Of a DNA stretch of 64,000 nt, positions 8,368 through 15,355 are shown piece by piece; position 1 is the first letter of the stretch, and every line of letters begins with the position of its first letter. Origin of the DNA: Chloroflexota bacterium (GTDB taxonomy: Bacteria; Chloroflexota; Anaerolineae; Anaerolineales; Villigracilaceae). The stretch covers positions 55,014-119,013 of the forward strand of contig JACRMH010000006.1 in the NCBI GenBank assembly GCA_016219545.1, read 5' to 3'. A program made the position numbers and the translations under genes. The notes beneath the pieces were generated by a model. That model worked only from the letters and a program-made list of their open reading frames with translations, was not told the DNA's origin and did no database searches.

Positions 8368-9890
8368 TGGATTTTCTGAATACTCATCTCCTTAGCCTGA
8401 TCCTTTTCCTGCCGACAATCGCGGCTCTGGTCATGTTCTTCCTGCCCAGCGGTGAGACGAAACTTCTGCGCTGGTTCGCTTTCTGCGCCAGCCTGATCCC
8501 TTTCGCACTCACGCTTTTCTTGTGGAGAAATTTTGATCCCAATACAACAGGCTTTCAATTTCAAGTAACTTACCCCTGGTATGAAGCGTTACATTCATCG
8601 CTTCACTTGGGCGTGGATGGCATCTCCCTCTCAATGGTTTTGCTGACCACACTCCTCACGCCTCTCGCCATTCTCGCTTCCTTCAGCGTAACGGATCGCG
8701 TCAAGCCGTACATGATGCTCTTCCTCTTTTTGGAAACGGGTATGTTGGGTGTCTTCATGTCACTTGACCTGTTGATCTTCTTCGTCTTCTGGGAGATCGG
8801 CCTCGTTCCGATGTACTTCCTCATCAATCAATGGGGCAGTGCCAATCGCAATTACGCCTCGCTCAAGTTCATGATCTACACCATGGGCGGATCGCTTGGT
8901 CTGCTGTTGGCCATTCAAATGTTGGGTGTGTACTTCCAATCCTATGATTTGCAGTACATCATGCAGCAGTGGAATTCCCAAGCCACGGATACTGTCCTGC
9001 TCGGCATGTCCATTTATACGGTCAAGAAGATCGCGTTCTGGGCATTTACAATTGCCTTTGCTGTCAAAGTTCCGCTTTGGCCTTTCCACACGTGGTTGCC
9101 TGATGCCCACACCGAAGCGCCCACTGCGGGCTCAATGCTTCTTGCGGGCGTGCTCCTCAAACTCGGCGCGTACGGTTTTATCCGCCTTGTGCTTCCTCTC
9201 TATCCAGTTGAAGCAAAAATGTTTGCAGGCGCGTTGGCCTTCCTTGCAGTGGCTGCGATCATCTTTGGCGCATTTGCCGCTTTAGGTCAAACAGACTTCA
9301 AACGGCTCGTTGCCTATTCTTCGATCAACCACATGGGATTTGTGGTGCTCGGTATTGCTGCGGCCGCGATTGCTTATGGAACCCCCGATGCACACATCGC
9401 CATGAATGGCGCGGTCCTGCAAATGTTTAATCACGGGTTATCGGCGGCTGGCATGTTCTTCCTCGTCGGTGTGATCTATGAACGCACGCACACCCGCAAC
9501 CTCGAAGAGTTTGGCGGATTGTTCCCGCTCGTTCCCGTCTATGGCGGCATCCTGATCTTCATGAGCATGGCTTCGCTTGGATTGCCCGGACTTAACGGCT
9601 TCGTCTCGGAGTTCATGGTGGTGCGAGGCGCTTTCCCTGTCCTGACCGTTTACACTGCCATCTCCATGTTGGGTCTGCTCTTCACCGGCGCTTACATCCT
9701 CAAAGGCATCATGAAAGTCTTGCATGGTCCTGTGAATGAACATTGGGCACACGGCGAGCACAAGCTGACCGAGATCAACACACGCGAGATTTTTGTCGCT
9801 GTTCCATTGATGGCTTTGATCCTGGTCATTGGTATTTGGCCTTCATGGCTCGTCGAAGTTATCAACAAAGCCGTTGTGGCTCTGTTCTAA
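8367..9890 (+). CDS. nuoM: NADH-quinone oxidoreductase subunit M, copy 1
   Basis: NuoM is a proton-pumping antiporter-like membrane subunit. This 507-residue copy has the full set of expected charged residues: E143 in FFVFWEIGLVPMYFLI (TM5), K234 in IAFAVKVPLWPFHTWLPDAH (TM7) and K265 in LAGVLLKLGAYGF (TM8). The lysine positions equal those commonly cited for E. coli NuoM. It starts inside the nuoL stop codon and is followed after 10 bp by a second nuoM-like gene of the same length. It is the canonical member of the pair. Confidence 0.95.
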   Translation: MDFLNTHLLSLILFLPTIAALVMFFLPSGETKLLRWFAFCASLIPFALTLFLWRNFDPNTTGFQFQVTYPWYEALHSSLHLGVDGISLSMVLLTTLLTPLAILASFSVTDRVKPYMMLFLFLETGMLGVFMSLDLLIFFVFWEIGLVPMYFLINQWGSANRNYASLKFMIYTMGGSLGLLLAIQMLGVYFQSYDLQYIMQQWNSQATDTVLLGMSIYTVKKIAFWAFTIAFAVKVPLWPFHTWLPDAHTEAPTAGSMLLAGVLLKLGAYGFIRLVLPLYPVEAKMFAGALAFLAVAAIIFGAFAALGQTDFKRLVAYSSINHMGFVVLGIAAAAIAYGTPDAHIAMNGAVLQMFNHGLSAAGMFFLVGVIYERTHTRNLEEFGGLFPLVPVYGGILIFMSMASLGLPGLNGFVSEFMVVRGAFPVLTVYTAISMLGLLFTGAYILKGIMKVLHGPVNEHWAHGEHKLTEINTREIFVAVPLMALILVIGIWPSWLVEVINKAVVALF

Positions 9891-9900
9891 GAGGTGGATG

Positions 9901-11424
9901 ATGAATTTTCCCATCCTAAGCGTTATCACTTTCCTTCCAATGGTGGCGGCGGTTATCATGTTGATGATCCCGGCCGACCGCAAGACGGAAGTCCGCGGCG
10001 TGGCGCTTGCCACTGCCGCAATTGACCTGCTGTTTTCGGGCTGGATGTATCTTCAATACCTGCTCGGTCACATGACAGGGTATCAGTTTGTCGAAGAATA
10101 CAGATGGCTCCCCGCGCTCGGCATCAGCTTGAAATTCGGCGTCGATGGCATGAGCGCTCCACTGGTGCTGTTGACCGGTATCGTCATGTTCACAGGCGTG
10201 CTGATCTCCTGGGGTGAGTACAACCCTGAGAAGCATCTCTCCGCCGGCATTCAAGATCGTCCGCGTGAATTCTTCGCCTTCCTTTTCCTTTTGGCAGGCG
10301 GCGTGTTCGGCGTCTTCGTCTCGCTCGACCTGTTCATGTTGTTCTTCTTCTATGAAATTGCTGTGTTCCCGATGTACCTGCTCATCTCCATTTGGGGCTG
10401 GGTCAAGACTCGTGAATATGCGGCCATGAAGTTGACCCTCTACCTGTTCATCGGCTCTGTCGTTGCCCTCGTCGGCGCGCTGGTTATGTACTGGCAGGCG
10501 GGTCAAAATACGGGCATTTACACTTTCGATATGCTTCAACTTGAGAAGGCTGGCTTCTCCGCTTCCTTCCAAAATATTTGGTTCCTGCCGGTCTTCATCG
10601 GCTTTGCGGTCCTGGGCGGTATGTGGCCCTTCCACAACTGGTCGCCTGATGGTCACGTGGCCGCGCCGACAGCCGTCTCCATGTTCCATGCGGGTGTGTT
10701 GATGAAACTCGGCGCGTTCGCCGCCTTGCGCGTGGGCGTGATGCTCCTGCCCCAAGGCGCGTATGATTGGAAGTGGCTCATCATGACATTCGCAGGGATC
10801 GCGGTTGTATACGGCGCTTATATTGCTTTCGTTCAAACCGATATGAAATACATGATCGGTTTCTCCTCCGTCTCGCACATGGGACTTGTCATCCTCGGCG
10901 TATCCACCCTCAACCATGACGGTCTCGTCGGCGCGGGCGTTCAAATGTTCTCGCACGGTGTGATGACGGCTCTCTTCTTTGCCATCACCGGTATGATATA
11001 TGACCGCACCCATACCCGCCAAATTCCTGAACTCGGCGGTATTGCAAAAGTGATGCCCTTCGCCACCATCGGTTTTATCATCGGCGGTCTGGTCTCGATG
11101 GGCATGCCCGGTTTCTCCGGCTTCATCGCAGAGTTCCCGATCTTCATGGGTGTGTGGGGACGCGCATGGCTGTTGGCTGTCGTCGCCAGCATTTCCATCA
11201 TCATCACCGCAGCCTATATCATGATAAATATTCGCAAGGTGTTCTTTAGCCCCATGCCTGAAGAAATAGAAAAGCATCACATTGGTGATATCACTGTTCT
11301 GGATAAGGTTGCGATTGCCACCTTATGCTTCTGCATGATCGTCATTGGTATATTCCCCGCCGTCATGGTGCCGATGGTTGAAACAGGCGTACAGCACATC
11401 TTAGCCTTACTGGGAGGCCAATAA
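9901..11424 (+). CDS. nuoM: NADH-quinone oxidoreductase subunit M, copy 2 (TM7 Lys absent)
   Basis: A second 507-residue NuoM-like subunit, directly after the first. E152 (FFFYEIAVFPMYLLI) and K269 (AGVLMKLGAFAAL) are kept, but the TM7 site reads GFAVLGGMWPFHNWSPDGH, so the lysine of AVKVPLWPFH is replaced by L238 and the following Pro by Gly. The second copy may therefore conduct protons differently or serve as a structural spacer. The start is ATG 9901, preceded by AGAGGTGG; ATG 9898 just before it is an alternative. Duplicated NuoM is known from complex I variants described as 2M complexes; assignment to that class is inference. The gene overlaps nuoN by one base. Confidence 0.92.
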   Translation: MNFPILSVITFLPMVAAVIMLMIPADRKTEVRGVALATAAIDLLFSGWMYLQYLLGHMTGYQFVEEYRWLPALGISLKFGVDGMSAPLVLLTGIVMFTGVLISWGEYNPEKHLSAGIQDRPREFFAFLFLLAGGVFGVFVSLDLFMLFFFYEIAVFPMYLLISIWGWVKTREYAAMKLTLYLFIGSVVALVGALVMYWQAGQNTGIYTFDMLQLEKAGFSASFQNIWFLPVFIGFAVLGGMWPFHNWSPDGHVAAPTAVSMFHAGVLMKLGAFAALRVGVMLLPQGAYDWKWLIMTFAGIAVVYGAYIAFVQTDMKYMIGFSSVSHMGLVILGVSTLNHDGLVGAGVQMFSHGVMTALFFAITGMIYDRTHTRQIPELGGIAKVMPFATIGFIIGGLVSMGMPGFSGFIAEFPIFMGVWGRAWLLAVVASISIIITAAYIMINIRKVFFSPMPEEIEKHHIGDITVLDKVAIATLCFCMIVIGIFPAVMVPMVETGVQHILALLGGQ

Positions 11425-12872
11425 TGTTTACCTCCATTGACTTTGTTTCCATCCTCCCTGAAATTTTGATCCTCGCCCTGGCAGTCATCCTGCTCTGTGT
11501 GGAGCCGTTCTGGAAGGAAGAAGAGCGCCGCAATGCGGGCTGGCTCACCGCTGGCGGATTGTTCCTCATCATTATCATCAGCCTGCTCTTTGGTCAACCT
11601 GGCGAACCGACCGCCGTCTTCGGCGGCATGATCCGTTTTGACTGGCTGGGCTTCTTCTTCAAACTGCTCTTCATGTTCGCCGCCGCTGTGACCTCCATGC
11701 TGTTAATGGATCACGAAAAGGCCGGGGGACGCGGCGAGGCTTATCTGCTCCTTTTGGCTTCGGTTCTTGGCATGAACCTGATGGCTGCTTCGGCCGACCT
11801 GATCATGCTCTACCTGGCGATTGAAACTGCCTCGATCCCGCTCTATATCCTCGCTGGTTTCCTATTGACCGATGACCGCTCCACAGAAGCCGGCTTCAAG
11901 TATTTGCTGTTCGGTACTTTGGCTTCAACAGTCATGCTCTACGGCTTTAGTTTGATCTTCGGCTTTGCCGGTACGACCAATCTTTATCTGCTCTCTGACT
12001 TGTTCGCCAGCGGCAAGATCTCTGCCGTGCTTGCTTTCAGCGTCATCGCCCTTGTTCTGATGGGAATTGGTTTCAAGGTAGCTGTTGTGCCCTTCCAATT
12101 CTGGGCGCCGGATGTGTATCAGGGTTCACCGACTCCTGTGGCGGGTTTCCTCTCCACAGCTTCCAAGGCTGCCGGCTTTGCAGTGATCGTACGCTTCTTC
12201 ATAGTTGCCTTCCCGGATTATGCCCCTTCATGGACAGTGCTTCTTGCGGCACTTTCCGCCATCACCATGACGGTCGGTAACCTGCTCGCGCTTTCGCAGA
12301 CGAACATCAAACGCCTGCTGGCTTATTCATCCATCGCCCACGCGGGTTATGCGATGATCGGTATTGTTGCCTTCAGTCAATTGGGTGCGGCGAGCGTGGT
12401 CTTTTATCTCGCGGCGTATATCGTGACCAACCTGTTAGCCTTCGGTGTCATCATGGCGTTCAGCCGTGTGACAGGGTCCGATGACATCAAGGATTATGCC
12501 GGGTTGAGCCGCCGCAATCCCTGGCTGGCGCTGATGATGTTGGCCGCCTTCCTGTCGCTTGCGGGCATGCCTCCTTTCGGTGGTTTCGTGGGCAAGGTCT
12601 TTGTCTTTGCCGCAGGTGTGCAGGCTGGCTACGTCTGGCTGGTCATTGTAGGTATCCTCAACTCCATCATTGGTGTGTACTACTATCTCAACACGATGAA
12701 GTATGTGTATCTTTACCGCCTGCCGGATGAAGATGAGGAGGATCACCCCGTCCTGTTGACTCGTCCGTATGCCATAGCGCTGGCTGTTCTGGTGATCGGC
12801 GTCATTTTGGTCGGGACGGTGTTTGCTCCGTGGTTTAGCTGGTCGAATTCTGCGGCGTTGAATCTGTTCTAG
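11424..12872 (+). CDS. nuoN: NADH-quinone oxidoreductase subunit N
   Basis: NuoN is the proximal antiporter-like subunit of the membrane arm. The 482-residue sequence carries E in LYLAIETASIPLYILAGF (TM5), K in FKVAVVPFQFWAPDVYQGSPTPV (TM7) and the family motif SPTPVAGFLSTASKAAGFA. A further NIKRLLAYSSIAHAGY motif, shared by all antiporter-like subunits, is intact. It starts within the stop of nuoM copy 2 (TAATG) and closes the nuo cluster. A structured intergenic region with the atp promoter follows. Confidence 0.95.
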   Translation: MFTSIDFVSILPEILILALAVILLCVEPFWKEEERRNAGWLTAGGLFLIIIISLLFGQPGEPTAVFGGMIRFDWLGFFFKLLFMFAAAVTSMLLMDHEKAGGRGEAYLLLLASVLGMNLMAASADLIMLYLAIETASIPLYILAGFLLTDDRSTEAGFKYLLFGTLASTVMLYGFSLIFGFAGTTNLYLLSDLFASGKISAVLAFSVIALVLMGIGFKVAVVPFQFWAPDVYQGSPTPVAGFLSTASKAAGFAVIVRFFIVAFPDYAPSWTVLLAALSAITMTVGNLLALSQTNIKRLLAYSSIAHAGYAMIGIVAFSQLGAASVVFYLAAYIVTNLLAFGVIMAFSRVTGSDDIKDYAGLSRRNPWLALMMLAAFLSLAGMPPFGGFVGKVFVFAAGVQAGYVWLVIVGILNSIIGVYYYLNTMKYVYLYRLPDEDEEDHPVLLTRPYAIALAVLVIGVILVGTVFAPWFSWSNSAALNLF

Positions 12873-12884
12873 TTCAGAAACAAT

Positions 12885-12956
12885 TGACAGGTCAGGAATG
12901 ATGCGGTCTTCGGGTGACGAAAACCCGAATCCGTTTGACATCATCTTGACCTGTCA
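12885..12956. repeat. nested inverted repeat between nuoN and atpI
   Basis: Outer arms TGACAGGTCA (12885-12894) and TGACCTGTCA (12947-12956) are perfect complements. Inside them, TTCGGGT (12909-12915) pairs with ACCCGAA (12923-12929). The right outer arm lies in the spacer of the atp promoter. The structure may terminate nuo transcription, or bind a regulator of atp, or both. Confidence 0.7.
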
Positions 12957-12964
12957 GTTATAAT
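12935..12964 (+). promoter_or_regulatory. sigma-70-type promoter of the atp operon
   Basis: TTGACA (12935-12940), an 18-bp spacer and TATAAT (12959-12964) are both perfect consensus boxes. Only 8 nt separate the -10 from the ATG of atpI at 12973, so the expected start site falls at or next to the start codon: a leaderless transcript. Confidence 0.8.
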
Positions 12965-12972
12965 CGCGCCGC

Positions 12973-13245
12973 ATGTCACAAACAGAGAACCGTCGTAATA
13001 ACATGGTATGGACCCTGCTGGTCGTTGTGATCGGGCAGGTGGGCTGTCTGACCCTCGCGGTCATTCTGGCTTCGGTGTTTGCAGGCTTGTGGCTGGATAG
13101 TACTTTTGATACGAAACCAGTGTTTACCCTGGTGTTGTTGTTTGCTGGAATTCCTCTCTCGGTGTTCCTGATGCTGTACGCCTCGCGGAAATCGCTGGCG
13201 CGGTTGAAGGAAAAATACGAAACCGAAGAGAAGGAAAATAAATAA
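12973..13245 (+). CDS. atpI: AtpI/AtpQ-like ATP synthase accessory protein
   Basis: A 90-residue protein with two membrane helices (about 12-39 and 48-68), a short hairpin between them (LWLDSTFDTKPVF) and a charged, lysine/glutamate-rich tail. This matches the small membrane protein encoded first in many atp operons (AtpI, or the ATPase gene1 family), thought to help assemble the c-ring or transport Mg2+. The position just ahead of atpB supports it. The ATG at 12973 lies 8 nt behind a consensus -10 box and has no ribosome-binding site, so it is probably translated from a leaderless mRNA. Confidence 0.75.
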   Translation: MSQTENRRNNMVWTLLVVVIGQVGCLTLAVILASVFAGLWLDSTFDTKPVFTLVLLFAGIPLSVFLMLYASRKSLARLKEKYETEEKENK

Positions 13246-13259
13246 TTAGGAGGCGGACT

Positions 13260-14255
13260 TTGGAACACAAGAAACGAAGACCCTGGCGCCGATGGGTCGT
13301 GCTGGTCCTGATGATCGTAGGCTTTATATTGGGAGGGAATGCATTTTTCCCTGCCGTTCAGCCTGAGATCACAGTAGCGGCTGAGAAATTGATCTTGGAA
13401 CCAATCTTCGAGAATTTCCTCGGTTTGGGACCATTCTATTTGGTGAATACGCTCCCCACATTGGCAGTGACTTTGGTTCTGTTGATCGTGATCGCGTTCT
13501 TTGCCAACCGTTCATTAAAGAAGAGCCAGAACACAGACCTCGTGCCGCGCGGCATTGGCAACGTGATGGAAGCCATTCTTGAAATGCTCTACAACCTGAC
13601 CGAGGGGTCAGCCGGCAAGTATGCCAAGATGATCTTCCCCTGGTTTGCAACCATCATGATCTATGTGTTGTTTGCCAACCTGCTCAAGTTGATCCCCGGC
13701 TTTGAGTCAATTGGCGTGCTTCATCACGCTGAGGGTGAAGGCCATGCGATCAAATCCCTGGGCGGCGTCTGGTCAATGTTGACTCCTGCCAAGGTTGAAG
13801 AAGGCGGATATATCCTCGCTCCGTTCTTCCGCGGCATTTCTGTAGACTTGAACTTCACTGCATCGCTCGCGTTGATCTCTGTGGTGATGATCCAGGTAAT
13901 CGGCTTCCGCGCTCAGGGACTTGGCTATCTGAGCAAGTTCTTCAATACCCGCCGCATGTTCAAAGTGCCTTTCTTCGGCGCGATGGACTTTTTGGTGGGT
14001 CTGCTGGAGTTGATCTCTGAGCTCTCGAAGATCCTCTCATTTGCCTTCCGTCTTTTCGGTAACATGTTCGCAGGGATCGTGTTGGTGGCCATCGTGGCCG
14101 GCTTGCTTGGCAAGTTCTCGATCCTGCCCGCCATGATCATGATGTTCGAATTGTTCGTGGGCCTTATTCAAGCGTTCGTCTTCGGTATGTTGACCATGGT
14201 CTTTATGGCGCAAGCCACTCAGGGTCACGGCGGCGAAGAACACGCTGAACATTAA
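13260..14255 (+). CDS. atpB: F0F1 ATP synthase subunit a
   Basis: Subunit a forms the two proton half-channels beside the c-ring. The 331-residue protein has a long N-terminal section and the hallmark helix with the essential arginine: LSKILSFAFRLFGNMFAGIV, R264. Later residues QAFVFGMLTMVFM hold the conserved Gln of the last helix. Translation starts at a TTG (13260), supported by a strong TAGGAGG at 13247-13253 and the lysine-rich MEHKKRRPWRRW N-terminus; no nearby ATG fits. A charged loop (LHHAEGEGHAIKS, about residues 158-170) lies between helices. Rho-type F1 genes are not in this window. Confidence 0.93.
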   Translation: MEHKKRRPWRRWVVLVLMIVGFILGGNAFFPAVQPEITVAAEKLILEPIFENFLGLGPFYLVNTLPTLAVTLVLLIVIAFFANRSLKKSQNTDLVPRGIGNVMEAILEMLYNLTEGSAGKYAKMIFPWFATIMIYVLFANLLKLIPGFESIGVLHHAEGEGHAIKSLGGVWSMLTPAKVEEGGYILAPFFRGISVDLNFTASLALISVVMIQVIGFRAQGLGYLSKFFNTRRMFKVPFFGAMDFLVGLLELISELSKILSFAFRLFGNMFAGIVLVAIVAGLLGKFSILPAMIMMFELFVGLIQAFVFGMLTMVFMAQATQGHGGEEHAEH

Positions 14256-14302
14256 GAATAAATAAAATCAAAATATATTAGGAAACTAAGGAGACTTATA
14301 AA

Positions 14303-14545
14303 ATGGATGGACAATCTCTTATAGATGCGATGCGCTTTGTGGGTGCAGGCTTGGCAATGATTGGCGCGGCTGGTGCTGGTATCGGTATCGGTCTTAGTGT
14401 ACAGGGCGCGCTCGGCGGTATGGCTCGCAACCCCGATACCTACGGCAACTTGCTGACCAACATGATCTTGGGCATCGCCTTTTCCGAAGCGATCGCGATT
14501 TACTGTCTGGTCATCGCGTTCCTCATGCTCTTCAAAGTTGTGTAG
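14303..14545 (+). CDS. atpE: F0F1 ATP synthase subunit c
   Basis: An 80-residue two-helix hairpin that forms the rotor ring. The glycine-rich helix 1 (GAAGAGIGIGLSVQGALGGM), the polar loop ARNPD (41-45) and the ion-binding carboxylate E62 in GIAFSEAIAIY are all present. The Gln that marks Na+-binding c subunits on helix 1 (12 residues before the ARNP loop) is I29 here and the residue after the Glu is Ala, so proton coupling is more likely than sodium; this is inference. AAGGAGAC precedes the ATG at 14303. Confidence 0.95.
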   Translation: MDGQSLIDAMRFVGAGLAMIGAAGAGIGIGLSVQGALGGMARNPDTYGNLLTNMILGIAFSEAIAIYCLVIAFLMLFKVV

Positions 14546-14564
14546 TTCATAGGAGCAAAGAAAC

Positions 14565-15281
14565 ATGGAAGCTCTTGGTATTAATTTAGGTCTGCTCATA
14601 GTTCAGATCATTGCGTTCATCATCGTGTACCTCACGTTGAACTCCTGGGTCTACAAACCCATGCTGGACATGATGGAATCCCGCAAGACAAAGATCGCGC
14701 AGGGTTTGGAAGATGCCCGCGTGGCATCCGAAGCCCGCGCAAACGCTGAAAAAGAGGCCGCCAAAGTCCTCGCTGCTGCTCAAGCCGAAGCGAACAAGGT
14801 TGTTCGTGAAGCGACTGAACGCGCTGCGTCCGCTGGCAAGGAAGTCAAAGCCGCCGCTGATGCAGAAGCCACTAAAGCCCGCGAAGCTGCGATGGCCGAA
14901 GCCGAAGTCGAACGCAATCGCATCCTTGGCGATCTGCGCGGACAGGTTGCCGCCCTCGCCATAGCCGCCGCGAACAAACTCGTCGGCGAAACCCTGGATG
15001 AGAAGAAACAGCACGTCCTGATCGACGAATTCTTCTCCGGTATCAAAGGTGGCAAGGTGGTTGTAGCGGAAAGCCTCACTGGCGATTCTGCCGAAGTGAC
15101 CAGCGCCCTGCCTCTCACCACTGCCGAACAGGCGTCTGTCAAGAAGAGTGTCACTGTGAAGGAAATCTCCTTCAAAGTAGACCCCTCCATCCTCGGCGGT
15201 CTCGTCATCAAAGTCGGCGACAAAGTCCTCGATGGTTCCGTCGCTGGCAAGCTCGAAGGTCTGCGCCAGACATTGAAGTAA
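14565..15281 (+). CDS. atpF: ATP synthase subunit b fused to the C-terminal part of delta
   Basis: A 238-residue stator protein. Residues 5-30 are the membrane anchor of subunit b, followed by a long Ala/Glu/Lys-rich helix (about 35-160) that would dimerise along the stalk. From about 178 the sequence changes: SALPLTTAEQASVKKSV and then DPSILGGLVIKVGDKVLDGS and VAGKLEGLRQTL, which is the C-terminal motif of the delta (OSCP) subunit. The N-terminal helical domain of delta, which binds F1 alpha, is missing. So b and delta-C are one polypeptide. Full b-delta fusions are known in mycobacteria; this shorter version is different. It ends the cluster before a strong terminator, so alpha, gamma, beta and epsilon must be encoded elsewhere. 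Confidence 0.85.
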   Translation: MEALGINLGLLIVQIIAFIIVYLTLNSWVYKPMLDMMESRKTKIAQGLEDARVASEARANAEKEAAKVLAAAQAEANKVVREATERAASAGKEVKAAADAEATKAREAAMAEAEVERNRILGDLRGQVAALAIAAANKLVGETLDEKKQHVLIDEFFSGIKGGKVVVAESLTGDSAEVTSALPLTTAEQASVKKSVTVKEISFKVDPSILGGLVIKVGDKVLDGSVAGKLEGLRQTLK

Positions 15282-15302
15282 GACAACTCATTGTTCATGA
15301 AG

Positions 15303-15336
15303 AGAGCTTTGGTAAAATTACCAAAGCTCTTTTTTG
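15303..15336 (+). terminator. intrinsic terminator of the atp operon
   Basis: Arms AGAGCTTTGGTAA (15303-15315) and its complement (15318-15330) are perfect, and a TTTTTTG run follows. It ends the atpI-B-E-F transcript before murE. Confidence 0.85.
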
Positions 15337-15355
15337 TTAAAGTAAACAGGTAAAC

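Noticed and set aside
9916..11280. Long open frame on the minus strand across nuoM copy 2 (about 450 codons)
   Set aside because: It is the mirror of a real gene with biased codons; the translation is rich in His, Asp and Glu, has no domain, and its upstream region has no start signals.
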